DNA from: Stercorarius parasiticus
Lineage: Eukaryota; Chordata; Aves; Charadriiformes; Stercorariidae
DNA: 64,000 nt
Assembly (NCBI GenBank): GCA_013396915.1
Contig: VWZL01000697.1
Coordinates: 153,482-217,481, forward strand
Direction: 5' to 3'
The notes beneath the pieces were generated by a model. That model had not been told where the DNA came from. It did no database searches and saw only the letters and a program-made list of their open reading frames with translations. Made by a program: the position numbers and the translations under genes. Positions 1-12,300 of the stretch are shown here, in pieces; the stretch's first letter is position 1, and every line of letters begins with the position of its first letter.

Positions 1-32
1 CAATCTAAAATAAAAAATAAAATGCAACATAC

Positions 33-257
33 CTGACAATTCCCGTTTCAAGAAGTCGCTGAGGCCTAGGAAGTTATGATGAAGAACTAGCAAAAATATG
101 ACAACAGCCACTATAAGGATGGAAATATTCACTGAAAATTTAACAGAAAAAAATTTATCAGTATAACCAGAGAAAGACTGGGAAACTCAGAAAAGTACAA
201 AAGATATTTTTTAAAAATTAGACACACGCATATACACATACCTTTCCTTAATGTCAT
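33..257 (-). CDS. GLT8D1: GLT8D1 5' coding exons (partial; glycosyltransferase 8 domain-containing 1)
   Basis: Two coding exons read leftward, 242..257 and 33..131, joined by an intron at 132..241 (donor GTATGT, acceptor TTTCAG). The first gives Met-Thr-Leu-Arg-Lys plus one base. The second continues Val-Asn-Ile-Ser-Ile-Leu, a hydrophobic stretch, then HHNFLGLSDFLKREL. This closely follows the start of vertebrate GLT8D1, which has a short basic N-terminus, one signal-anchor helix and a conserved HHNFL. The product is a type II membrane protein of the glycosyltransferase family 8, expected in the Golgi, with an unproven substrate. Only about 38 residues lie here. Position 33 ends with a good donor (GTATGT), and the catalytic domain lies off the left edge. 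SPCS1 is the divergent neighbour, as in mammals. Confidence 0.88.
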
Positions 258-301
258 TTTTCTCTTGTTATTTTATTTATTAGCATAAGCTTCATGCAAG
301 C
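242..301 (-). other. GLT8D1: GLT8D1 exon 2: 5' UTR plus start codon
   Basis: The acceptor TTTTTCTCTTGCAG sits just right of position 301, and the exon ends at 242 before the donor GTATGT. It holds 44 nt of leader and the main ATG at 255..257. The leader itself contains upstream ATGs (see the uORF entry). Confidence 0.75.
254..295 (-). CDS. GLT8D1 upstream ORF (13 codons) with stop overlapping the main start
   Basis: Starting from the ATG at 293..295, 13 codons are read, with a second in-frame ATG at codon 4, and then a TGA at 254..256. The TGA overlaps the main GLT8D1 ATG (255..257) in the arrangement ATGA. This is seen directly in the leader of exon 2. Such an overlap is known from termination-reinitiation coupling in other mRNAs. 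That it works here is inference, and the peptide itself is unlikely to matter. Confidence 0.5.
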   Translation of the reverse strand: MKLMLINKITREK

Positions 302-1940
302 CTGCAAGAGAAAAAATATGTCAGTCACTTCCTACTTCCAGTGCATGCCTACACAAGGCATAGCATACTATCACCAGGAGTGTCAAAACAGCTTCTGATT
401 GTGGTGAATGTTTCCTTCTCTTAAAAAGATACAACCATATGTCACATTTTAATAATTGAGAATGGTATCTCAGTAAGTACGTAGCTACAATGACATGCCT
501 AATGAACTCAGAGATTAAACAGAAGACATAGAGATCTTGCCACTTAGTTCACTGACAGAGAAAAAAAAAAAACAAACACAAATCCAAACTCCTTCTGCCA
601 GTCAAAAGTGGTCTGGAAAGAATCTCGAAGATTATGTATGGGTTTTGGTTTTTTTTACTGTTGAACCAATTTATTTAACTACCTAAACTGGAAGCATCCC
701 AGCAACAAGGCAAATGATTATACATTTCTTTCCATACTTAACTAACTGCAAGATTTTGGCAGGACACAGTGTTTATAAGATTTTAACATACAGCATTATA
801 CACTTTCAAAACCATGAAATTCTCTACATAAAATATAACAGAATATCAGCTGAAGCGTCATCACACAAGAAAAGATCTCAAAAGTGTACAAGAAGCTATT
901 ACCAACATGTTATAGAAGGGGATAAGAACACACACTCAAACCAATGATGCAATTTTGGTATGCAATTCAAACATACATATTCATTATTTAACGGTACCAG
1001 TGATTGTGAAATGAGAACAAGAACTACGCATCCTGGAATGCGAAGCAGCTCTCAAGTTACATGCAGAAAGCACTCACACCATAACAAGAGGCAGGACTCA
1101 AGAAACACAGACTCTTGTATATTAAAACTCTAGCAAAATTTCCAAATTAAGGTACCACAAACTGTGTTTTCGCTATTATGTGTGTCAGACATAACCATCT
1201 TCTTTCCGCTGTTGCACTTCTCCCGTGGGGAAGATGCATCTACCGCGCACAAGAAGCAAATGCCGTGTGTCGTGTCTGCAGCAACACTGAGGTCGGTCAC
1301 GACACGTCGCCTTGGTCTACAGTACAACCCAACGCCTCTCTGAAACATGGAGCATGTTGCGATGCCCCTCGGTCCCTGCGGCAGCGATGCTGAGGGTGCA
1401 CGTACACATAGACAGCTCCTGCTTTTCACTGACACCACAGCAGCCTACGCTAGAGCCACTTACACACGGACTTCTCTAGAAATTATCAGTCAGGCACAAA
1501 CCCACGCTAAAATACTCAAACCCCTGCGCATGGCTGCACTGCCACAACCTCAGCTGTTCCGTCGCCGACGTTTTCACACACGAAGATGGGCACACGACTG
1601 CTCCCCTCCTCCCCCGTTTCACCGCCGCCTCCTCGGGCTGCACAGCAAACCGCGCTCCCTCGGGACACCGCCTCGGCGGAGGCTCCCGCACAGCTCCTCC
1701 TCCACGCCCCAAGAGCCCCGCTCGGAGGGCGGCGGGCCGGGCCCAGCTCTCCTGCACCGAGACACCACCACTCCCCCGCCATTCCCCTCACCGTCCGCTC
1801 GCGCCGCCGCCAACTGCCACCTCGGCAGCGCGCGCGCCGCCCGCGCGGCCGCCACCGCCCCCCAGCAGCAGCCCGACGGGCCGGAGGTGTCGGCCGCGAT
1901 GCCTGATGGCCGGCGGACGCGAAGGCCGCGCCGCACTCAC
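302..1940 (-). other. GLT8D1 first intron
   Basis: This is mostly A/T-rich DNA with no exon I can support, rising into the GC-rich promoter after about 1500. The donor is GTGAGT at 1935..1940 and the acceptor is next to 302. The long open frames at 1347-2334 on both strands are by-products of CpG-island composition. Confidence 0.6.
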
Positions 1941-2075
1941 CCTGCTCCACTAGCAGGGCGGCGGCAGCTACCGACGGCTTCGCCAGCAAAGCTCGAACCT
2001 TGGGCGAGAAGGGCCGCCCGCAGGCTGCCAAGTCAGCGTCGATTCCGGGCAGGCGACCCCCGCAGACGCCTGGCA
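1941..2075 (-). other. GLT8D1: Probable non-coding first exon of GLT8D1
   Basis: Reading leftward, a strong donor (AGCAGG followed by GTGAGT) lies at 1941/1940 inside the CpG island. GLT8D1 in other vertebrates has an untranslated first exon divergent from SPCS1. The right-hand (5') boundary is an estimate, because no TATA box fixes it. Confidence 0.45.
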
Positions 2076-2097
2076 CCTGCCGGCTGAAGGCCCCGCA

Positions 2098-2487
2098 GTG
2101 AGGGATCCTGAGGCTCGATGCCGCTGTTGCCGGGGAAACAGCGTCCCGCGCCGCGCCGGCCGTACCGAGGAGGGCGCAGGGGAGGCGGCGGCGCGCGTCC
2201 AGCCCCGGGGCAGCGGCGGCGCGGAGCCGATCACGGTGCTGGGCGACCGCCACCTCAGGATGACGGAGGACAGGGCGGAGCGAAAGGGGAGTGCTTCCGG
2301 CCACCTCAGCAGCCGCCTTCCGGTCGCTCTTCACCGCCGTGGGCGTCGCGCTCAGCAGCGGTACCCACCGTGCCGGCCCGCCGCCGCGCAGGGCGAGGGG
2401 GACAACCGGCAGCCACCACGGGGCTCTAACCTCGAGGAGGAGGAGAAGCAGCAGGACGAAGAGTGTGAGGCGCCGCTCTCCGCCGCC
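2098..2487 (+). other. In-frame open extension upstream of the SPCS1 start
   Basis: The 130 codons before the SPCS1 ATG are open and in frame, with upstream ATGs at 2098 and 2260. The sequence is low-complexity, rich in Arg, Ala and Pro, and turns acidic (LEEEEKQQDEE) just before the usual start. The favoured start at 2488 sits in an ideal Kozak context (GCCGCC before ATG). A longer human SPCS1 isoform with an N-terminal extension is annotated, so an extended form is possible, but CpG islands often stay open by composition. Confidence 0.35.
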
Positions 2488-4723
2488 ATGCTGAACATCT
2501 TCCGCTCCATCCCCACGCAGATGGTAGGGCAGCCGTCACCGGAGGCCCAGCCGCGCCTGGGCCCGCGTCCCCTTGCCGCTGGCGGCGGTTGTGGCGGCGT
2601 CGTTCCCCTTCCTCCGTGCGGCGTCGGCACCTGGGCGTGAGGAACTGCTGGGGGGCTCCGTATCATTTCCGTGTTTTGGTCTGAAAAGTCGAGGTTTAGT
2701 GTGCCGTACGGTGAAGGTAACGCACAGCCCTGCAACCCAGACCCTCTCTGCTGCTCTCTCTGTGCTATATGGCTTTGCCAGAAAGCACAGTGTTTTCATC
2801 AAGAGCCACGTTTTCTAAAGTCACGCAAACGCAGGTGACATACATACCATATATTTTTTGTGGTCCTATGGCTTTTACATAGTGTTACAAAGCTGGCTAC
2901 AATGATATTTTGAACTTACATTACTTCTCCTGAACAGACAGTGCTGGCTTTTATTTTTAGATGATGTGGTCAAGATTGTAGGGGAGGTGTTAAGTGAATT
3001 AAGAGCTTAATTCTTTTACACTTTAAATCTAGACCCTGTAAAAAAAAATAATCCCAGTCTGGTGTGAAAGTTGAACAAAAAAGCTGAGAACCTGTGGTCA
3101 GGCTGACTAGGCTCTAACCTGAAAGTGTTTAATTGGTAGGTTGGTGTTTTGGGTAATTAACAAAAAAATATCTCTTTCCACAGGACTACAAGGGCCAAAA
3201 ATTAGCAGAACAGATTTTTCAAGGAATCATTCTTGTCTCTGCAGTAAGTATACTAGAGCGTAAAGGACTTTATTTTGTTTTCTAATCTTACAACCAAGTT
3301 TGGGTTTTCTGATAGTTTGGCATATCTCGGTCATTAAAAGCTTTAGACAAAATCAGAAGGGCTGTTAGGGATTAAGACTTTTCTTCTTTCAATCTTTCAT
3401 TTCATTATTGGCCTACAATTTTGAAAACAAGGTTGGAAATATGTATGAACTGTGCTTTTGAAAAACCTGTATTTTTCTACTTAACTTTACCCCCTTTGTC
3501 CCCCAACTTAATCATGGCATAGGAAATGTTTCTGTTTTTTTAAAGTTTGATCTTTTTAATATTTTTTTTTTTGCAGATAATTGGTTTCATCTATGGATAC
3601 ATCACTGAACAGTTTGGATGGACTGTCTACATAGTTATGGCTGGATTTGCTTTATCATGTTTGGTAAGAAATTTTTTTTCCCCAAACCAGAAGATACATG
3701 CACTATTTAACCTGAAATAATCATTAAATTAAGGGGCTCTCAGCACAGACAAATGTTTGCTATGTAATTCAGACTGTTATTACATATCTGTACTTTTTTT
3801 AATCTGTAGAAAGTGCTTTACAAGCCAGTAAGTGCCTTTTCTCAAATGCTAGTAAGATTTTAGAGAATACTGCAATTTAATACTGCTTTTGAATTAGTTT
3901 TTTCATTCCAATTAAGTGTTACTTTTAAGTCAAGCTGATAGCACTGAAAACATAACAGCCAGTAAGGCTTTCTGTGGAGCAACAGCTCGTCATGAGAACT
4001 TTGCAGCTGACCCATGCCTACTCAGGAGAGGGGCTAGGATGCAAAGTAGCGAATTACAAGAGTAATTCATATTCCTGCACGCGAGGTGTCTCGTTCCAAT
4101 TGGCATGCACTGAATGTGGTTTTACACATGGTTCTCATACCTTTCAAGTGTTCAGATACAGCATGATTTGATTGATCACTACTTAACACACACACACACA
4201 CACTACTGTATTGAAAAGCAACTATAATTCTAAGGCATCATAATCCATCTGGTTCTTACTTGCTCTAAACATCCCTGGAGTCAGTCTCACTACAGTCACT
4301 TATGTCCGATGCCAGATAATGGGAGGGTTTCACAAAGGTATAGAGGGGCTAGGATGCTGGTGTTACCTCGGTAATCCATGGGTATCCTTTTTTCTCCAGG
4401 GTGGGTGCTGTCATCATCCTCCTTGCAATGAGCTGGGGCTCATCATATACATGTCCATATCTCTGTAGTATGAATTTGTATGAACTTTCTTAAAGACTAA
4501 TTGGTACAATAGTTAAGGAATAGATTTTCCTAACAAGCTGTGCAGAACACTTACCTAGCATTTTGATTTACATGTTCTGACTTCATTCCTTTTCCCTAAG
4601 CTAACGCTGCCTCCATGGCCTATGTATCGCCGCAATCCTCTGAAGTGGCTACCTGTCCAGGAGTCGGGAACAGAAGAAAAGAAGCAAGCAGACAGAAAGC
4701 CAAAGAGACATGCTAAAAGCTAA
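2488..4723 (+). CDS. SPCS1: SPCS1, signal peptidase complex subunit 1 (12 kDa)
   Basis: There are four exons: 2488..2523, 3184..3243, 3577..3663 and 4601..4723, giving 101 aa and ending in TAA. All introns are GT-AG and phase 0. The protein starts [18 protein letters not shown] and contains [33 protein letters not shown] and LKWLPVQES, then a lysine-rich tail. This matches the family along its whole length (about 102 aa in human). Two hydrophobic segments at about residues 27-41 and 46-62 form the membrane hairpin, with both ends cytosolic. It is a non-catalytic subunit of the ER signal peptidase complex. The gene is divergent from GLT8D1 and convergent with NEK4. The start was chosen by homology and Kozak context. 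Confidence 0.96.
4186..4203. repeat. (AC)n microsatellite
   Basis: Nine uninterrupted CA/AC dinucleotides lie in the last SPCS1 intron. This is a simple repeat with no other features. Confidence 0.9.
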
Positions 4724-5430
4724 AAAACGTGGTTCTTCATGCTGTTACTTTGTTAATTTTTTTTAAATGCAATTCCACTGGGGAGATACTTCATGGCTTA
4801 GTGTTTGGTTTTTTTCTTACTACTGTCATGGCAAACGAGTATACTTTTGTATACTATCATGAGTACAGCAAGATCTGCAGAGAGCATGGAGGCTCTCTAA
4901 ATTTTCACTGGAGTTTCAGTGAAGTCACTGGGAAAGGAAGGGGTGGAGGCATTAACTTTAGGTGGCTACTGGAGGTCATATCTCACTCAAGCATTTTACT
5001 AAAAAGGAACCCAGCAAATCAAATCAAGTCTGGTTAAGCTGTTGCCGTAGCCTAAAAGATAACATACAGCTGGACTTCTACTAAAATATCTCTAACTGTG
5101 TGTAAAACAAGCTCGCAGTAGCATCAGGTTGTAAAAAGTACTGTAAAATAGTACATACCCCTTAGTTCTGAAAAATGCTAACAATTGGAAAGTGTTCTAA
5201 GATAGAAGAGTGCAGAGTGGCATTTTTTGTTTAAAGTATATTTACCTGGGTAGAGAAAGTAGCATCTCTGCATAATACAATAGCTCTGGAAACCTTTTAA
5301 ATTGAGTATCTAGATGCATGAGAGGCAGCAGGATCCACAGCTATTGTACTTTTTTACTACTGTGATGTTAGTCTCCCTCAGAGGTGCCAGAGGTTACAAT
5401 ATTTAAGCTAGAAGCAAGGAAAGAGACAGG
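4724..5430 (+). other. SPCS1 3' UTR and convergent gap to NEK4
   Basis: This stretch follows the SPCS1 stop. No AATAAA or ATTAAA was found on the plus strand here. A variant AATACA at 5274..5279 is the best candidate poly(A) signal. NEK4 ends from the other side at about 5.4 kb, so the two 3' ends lie close together. Confidence 0.4.
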
Positions 5431-5445
5431 TTGTGCATTTAAAAT

Positions 5446-5451
5446 TTTATT
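5446..5451 (-). terminator. NEK4 poly(A) signal (AATAAA)
   Basis: TTTATT on the plus strand is AATAAA on the minus strand. It is the first canonical signal found downstream of the NEK4 stop and implies a 3' UTR of about 0.9 kb (roughly 5425..6327). I see no other feature inside that UTR. Confidence 0.65.
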
Positions 5452-6327
5452 TTACAAATTGAATTCCCTTCTGACTTCTTTACCCTTTAAAAAAAAAGTG
5501 CTTTTTCTGTAGTGATGGCACACGACAATGCCTGGGTATGTGTCGCAACACGATCTGGATGCAAAGAAAAGGAAAAGCTAAGATGCCTGTTTCTCTAAGC
5601 GACCCTGGTCTTGGGCACTCTCATTCCTAAAAGGAATAAGTATTTGTAAGGCAAAGGTATTTCTCCAGATGGGACCATGGTAACCATGGCTGTGTTCCTT
5701 TCAAACATTTTCAGTCTTATTTTATCCAGTTACCAAATACTTTCCACCACCTTGGTGACTGCCTTAGTAATAAGACACAAAAGCAAAGTCTCTGCTTAAA
5801 AGCAGTACAGCTGCCCCCTTTAGCACTTTAACTTGGCAATTTACAGAACCTGGAGGGCTTTTGGTGCTACAAAAATTAGTAATTGTTTCTCTCTACTAAA
5901 TTTTCACAACTATGTGATGTAATAGCTTATAGCCTATCACACCATAGCCTCCACAGAGATTTCGTTACCATATTCAGTATGTGACCATACCAAAAATTTT
6001 TTGCTATGACAAATTCAAACCCAAACCATCTTTTTTTTTTTTTTGACACTCCTTTGTATACAAAACTTGGTATCTGTCCCTCTTTGCATCTATAAAAAAC
6101 AACTTTTTAAAGTTTCATTAAGAGAATATAAACTAAACTAAACAGTTTCTCTTCTGAGAAAGTGATAGCCTGGTTCACATTTTAACATGAAAAAATATTA
6201 CTACAAACTATAATGTTTTTTGCAAGTTCAAGTCCTTATTCCAGCAAAGGAGGTTAGTGGATTGTAAGCTGGTCCAATCTACCAAATGAGCGATAAACCA
6301 GTCCTTTTCTCTCAGGAAAAAGTTTGC

Positions 6328-9300
6328 TCAGAACTTCACATTTTCTTCAAGAAATTTCAGATGGCGTACCTTTGCACTGTAACTTGCATACTTCTCTCCC
6401 ATATGCTCCCGCAACTGCAGCTATTTAGAACACACAAAAAAAACCACCACAAAATTTATTGACACTAAAAAAGCAGGAACTATAAACATATTGACAAAAA
6501 ACACCAAAGCACTCAACTGAAAGCAGGAAGTGAAGTTTGACTTCATAGACGGGAGGGATGAAAAATGGAAGAGACTTTGTTGTCTGAAAGCAAAAGAGTT
6601 CTAAATCCCACCCGACAGTTTAAAATATAAATCAGATCTTCAGAGGTTATACTAACCCATGCAATATTTTATTTGTAACCAAGTTTTGAATCAAATGTGC
6701 TGGAGGTGTTGCTCACTCACCCCTAATAGGAATAGACATTAAACTGTTTCTCACTTTGGACATGAGGGACACGAGGCAAGCAATGTGAAGGTAAAAAATT
6801 ATGGGTCAAAAGAAATTATTGGAGAAACACCACAGAGTAAAATTATTCACATCCCTTGCATCTTCCACAAACTCAGGGATCATGGTACAATTCTAAAGCT
6901 CCTATGCTTTCTGAAGAACGTGTGGTTGAACATAGTCTACATTCAGAATCAAACTTTTTAAGATTGAAAATTACAATATACTTAGGCCCTTGCCTGCCAA
7001 TGACTACATAAACACTTTCTGGAATCAAGGTTTGCACCACTATATCAGTATCTGAGAAAAAAAAGGGGTGGGGGGGCAAAGACCCTGCTCATTTATCTAG
7101 GTTTACAAAGAAATTAAACACTTTATTATGAAAGACAGTCACCTCTCTTTTCACTTCATCGTCCTCCTCCATGATGCTGTACGCCTTCTCAAGAAGTTTC
7201 ACTCCCAATCCTTGCACCACATCAGATCTCAGGATTTCAACCATTCTCTTAATCTTGTCAGGAACTGATAACATATCTATTAAAAAAAAATAAATCAATG
7301 CAGTAATAATTTCTTTCAGTATGGTCAATTTTCATACTCTATGGAGAAGATGACTATAGGTATTACCACAGAATGCCAGCTGACCATTTGCATGAAACAA
7401 CTGTTCATCTGAACTGGCTAGCTACAATGATCAACCAACCATGGGGATTCAGAAGCACTCAGACGATAACTTAAGACACCGGAGAGTACAAAGTCAATGC
7501 AGACACAGTTTGCACAATTAGGTCCCTGTAACTTCGTTTCAGGTGGTTCCTGTATACTATATCACAAATACTATTTGCATGAAAAGTACTGTTCTCTAAT
7601 ACACCACCACCCAAATATTTTAATAATTCAATCACTTGTACTTACAGCAAATGTAAAAAAGTTTAATCACTGTAAAGCACTAATGGCATCATTTCTGCCG
7701 TCTGCTTATTTTTCTCAACAGCCTTTGAGCTGAAGCTGCCAAGAAGAGAGTCATTTTATAAGGAGAGGCCTCCATTAGAAACTGAACCGAGAACACGAGC
7801 TTGCTCTTTTAATCACGGAAATCAACATTACTTTCATAGAATGCATCACCTTCTGAAAATAAAATATCTGATCTAATTAAATAAGTTTCAGCTTAGAAGT
7901 GCAGCAGATCTGTCATCCCAAATGGTATTAAGTAAATAACTGGGGGATCTCACTGAACAATACTCGAGAGTGAGAAAAACGGACAGAAAAAAAAGAAAAC
8001 ACCACTGAAATTTGTACCTTCAACATTCTGTCATACCTGTTTAGAGACAAACTCTTTAAATGTATTTTACTTTAGCTATGCAGAATCAACTTATCAGAGA
8101 AAAAGAAGTGTTCTCCCATTGCTTTGCCTATCACCAGATTAGCTACAAGCAGAATCCTTAGCATTTAAACCAATAAGCCCAAGAAGATCTGAGACTTCAA
8201 AAACCTACCCTCATCTTTTTCACTTGTTCTTGTTGCAGAGTAAGTGCAGTCATAGCAAATACAATTTTTTCTTGCTTTTTGGAATAAGGTCTAAACCAGA
8301 CCTTAAATATGAAAAGTGATTAGATTCTTGCACCTGTATCTATAGGAAAAATAAGCCTGCCCAAATTCTGCAATGAGGATGAACTTCTATACTTATACAA
8401 AACTCAAGTGTTTTTAATGCTTTGTGTACAATTTCAGCTTTATCCGTCATTCACAAAGCTTTACAGCTATCGTTTGAATGCCTTAAAAATCTTATTTCAA
8501 AATACTCAACTCCAACTGTTCATTTTGGAAGCTTCTAAGTCTAAGTCACATGGTGAAAAATCATATTGCAGACCAGCTTCCTCTCTTCAGTAAGAATTAC
8601 ACAGATCGATCACACATTCCTTTCATTGGAAAGTAAACCACAACTACAGCAGTTTTGGACACAAAATTATTTAGAAAGATGTTTACTTCTCTAAGCATTG
8701 TTGAGACCTGAGAAGAAATAAAAGTGCATTGTCTTCTGTTGCCCACTAGCAGGTTTTCTTTGGTTATCAGCAGCTGACAGCCACTCATTTAATGTAATAA
8801 ACAGAGCAACAAACCTGAAGGAATCTCTTCAAATTTTAATTCCTCTGATTCATCAGGTGATTTTCCATGCAAAATCAAAGTGTCTCGATATTTTCTATGA
8901 AGTTTAAACTCTGGGGCTGGAGTTGGGATTACACAGTATTCAGAGTTCTCCTTAGAGTCCATTTTCAGCGTCCATGTCATTAACTGCACCAAGTCATTCA
9001 CTTCATTTGTATTGCTTTTTCTAATAGAGGAGAAATAAGATGCAATTCAGTCACGATTCATGATGCATCTTCCTCCTTTCAATATTTTAGTGAGTTTCAA
9101 TAAGTATTCCATGTTAAATTGTTTCTTGTGGTGCAGTTTTATCTATAGCAACATTATCAGCATTTCACCTAACAAAGGCTCAGAGCCCATTCTCTTAGCA
9201 ACAATTCACAATCCTATCAGCTACAGCTACCTGTCTAGCTGCACCTGTGGTAATGCAACAAATAATATTTGTTGAAAAGTTGCTTACACTGACAAAATCA

Positions 9301-12300
9301 GAAATAAAATCAGCCTCATTCACATATCGGCACCTTTAAACTCATGCTTTTATCGCATCCTGACAGTCTATGTCCTTTGATGCTGGAAGACTGGTTTGCT
9401 GGGAAGCTGTAGTTGACAAGAAGCAGAGGTACACAATCACATGTCCCAGAAAGTCAAGCGTGGAAAATTTATAGTCACAGAGGGGCAACTATTAAAGAGA
9501 GTTTGTTTTCTTTATGCATCACATACTTCTTCAGTCACTCACTATGTAGAGATAAAGTGTGAAAGCAATTCCTGCCATTTCTTTCCACTCTAAGTCAAGG
9601 TCCGATATAGCAATGAAAACCTTTGCACAGTATTAAACAAAATACTTACTTCTCCTTGGAATCACCATCAGACTTATCTGTAGAGCTTGTGGAAGAGCTT
9701 AACTCATCATCAGACAGGCAATGGGTTACTCCCTTTCTCTGAGGGAATAAATGACAAAAATTCTAATAGTCAAAAGTAATTTAGCAATATGGCATGAATT
9801 ACTGTTCTTACACAGAAAAAAAACCAACCTATTTCAACAACCATATATTTACAGATGCAGCTTGATAACGTTTAAAAGATGTAATCTTTGTTTTTAAACA
9901 CAAGCTAATACACAGGACATACTTTATGAAATGCTTATTTAACTAGCATTACATCTCAGTCGTGCAGTTTTAACGACTATAAATGCTTCACCAGGTGCCT
10001 CTATCAAAACCAATTAAATCATGTATGTTTATAATATAGCTCTCTAAGAACAGGCGAAATCATTACCCTTAGCCCATATACTGGTCTTTAATACACATTT
10101 TAAAATAATATTTAAACACATTTTTATCAGGTCAGTAAGTTTCCAGCATTCCCTAAAACATATAGAGACTTTAGCTACGTCTGTCCAGCCTTGTGTTCAG
10201 TGCACAGCACAATATGCAAAAACATCACTGGCATATGCACATACAATTAGTGTGTACTAACCTTACGGAACCTCAGTTTGTGAATGCAGGTGAAGTTTTT
10301 GCATTTAGATACTAATTATAAGCGTACACACGAAGGTAAAGCTTGCAAAACACCTTCCATGCAAGTGCTGGGCTGAGCAAAATACAGCCTACACTTTGAA
10401 ATTTCAGACTACAGTTTCTTCGCAGTTACTCTTCTGCATTTATTGGTATTAGTAATGTTCCCCTGAATGTTGGAGAAGACTTTGTCCAATGTTTAAGATC
10501 TTAAAAAAAACCTTTCTAATTAGACAAGGAAGACAATGTTAACAGAAACTATTATTTTTTTATCTAGCAACTATTCCTTTTTGCCAGCACATAAGTGTAT
10601 GCACTTAACAGGACTGAAGATTAAAAANATACACCACTACCAAAGCAAAATTACATGTACCAGGCTAAAGGTAATGTGTTCTTAATGGAAATTCAAAGCA
10701 GACTCTTTGTCTATAACTAAAACATAGCTCAGGATAAAGTTTTTCCCTTCCAAAGTAAAACAAACACTGAAATTTAGAGAGCGCATAACAATCAGTAAGA
10801 GATCCCTAGTCTTCACCTCCAACAAGTGGAGTGAAAATGCACAGTGAGCCTGGAATTTTAAACTGATCCAGTAAAATAAAAAGGTGGATTAGACATCTGT
10901 ACTCTACCCCTGGACTTACAAAGCAATCTATAAAGAACTGTGCACTCTTATTGACTGAGAGTTTCTTCCACACATAGAGGTTTTTCTTTAAATATTATTT
11001 TCTTCCCAAATTGTGCCTGCATTTAAATATTTCAAAAGCAGATGACCCCAGTTTACCTGAGAAATACTGGGATCTGATGAGGACTGAGCAACTTTAACAT
11101 GATTTTCCGTATGTGATTTTGCTTCAACTACTGCACTATTTGACGTTCGTCTTGCTGGAATCACTGGAAGGATGACATTTTTACAATATTTACAACATAG
11201 CTGCATGTATTTTGAATTCGTTTCATGCTCATGCAAGAAAAAGTCTATCACCTTGCAGAAGACAGGCAGATAAGTATTCTGCTAAGAGAAAACACTGAAG
11301 CTCCTATCTGAAAGGTGTATATTCTGCGCTTTGCCTACATTTCAAAGCCAAGTTGTCACCACTAAACACAACTGAACATAACTGAGTAAGAAGCAGAAAA
11401 ATACAGACATGTTAACAGAAATTTTTATTTAACACATAACTAGACTCTTAGTGCATCTTTCTGAAGATGTTAGTGATGAACAGACAGCAAGTTATAATTT
11501 CTTCACAAAGAAGTTACCGGCCTACTTACACATAGCATGTTAACATGCAAACATAAAAATTACCAGAAGGGAACATCTCCTCCTGAGACTGTTTCAGCCT
11601 CCTTCGTTCTCTTGCTGACAAGGGCCGCTCCTTCAAAAGAAATTAATTTGATATTAATTCGCAATTGTCACCGTGGCTTTTGTTATCTAATCACCTATAA
11701 AGCGAAAAAACTTTTTCAACTGTCACGGAAGAGAGAGCTATTAGAGTAGACTTTCTGATCATCTAACAAATGCTTAGTTATTTACTGCAAAACAGCCTTG
11801 GTCAATGAGACTAATTCACACTCTAAAAGGAGCTACTGACCTCCCTGGTTCAGCAAGGCAACTTCTAATCCCGCGCTGACCAGGTGCTTGAGAAGACTTC
11901 CATTAGGTAGGAAGCAACTATACATTTTTTTACTCACTGCGTACACGCTCGGAACAAACTGCTCAGAAGGAACAAGAGACAAAAATAAGCTGACACAGTA
12001 TTCAGCACTAACCTTTGAAATGACAGCTTGGCTGGTTTTGGTGCTATTTACAGATTCAGAGACTTCAGCAACATGGTGCTCTGCACATCTCTGTGTTGTC
12101 TTTGCGTTCACATCAGAAGGAAAAGGTAAAGGCCGAGGAGCAGCTGCTCTGAACTTGAAAGAGAAGGGAGCAAGAATTTACACTTTTTTTATTAAAAGTT
12201 AAAGTACTCTGCAATCTAGAAGACATTCTTGTGTGGTAAGGCTGAATGCCAGAGGTTTTGGATCCTACTGTAACCTCCTTACATCTCTCAACTTCACCCC

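Larger units (their letters stand above)
1560..2660. promoter_or_regulatory. CpG-island divergent promoter of GLT8D1 and SPCS1
   Basis: This block of about 1.1 kb is very GC-rich and dense in CpG, unlike the A/T-rich DNA on both sides. It contains the probable GLT8D1 untranslated exon reading left and the SPCS1 start reading right. There is no TATA box, which fits a housekeeping bidirectional promoter. The exact start sites cannot be read from sequence. Confidence 0.75.

Noticed and set aside
1347..2334. Long overlapping open frames on both strands (up to 272 codons)
   Set aside because: They lie in a CpG island, where stop codons are rare by composition. The sequence is Arg/Ala/Pro-rich with no domain, and no splice structure supports it.
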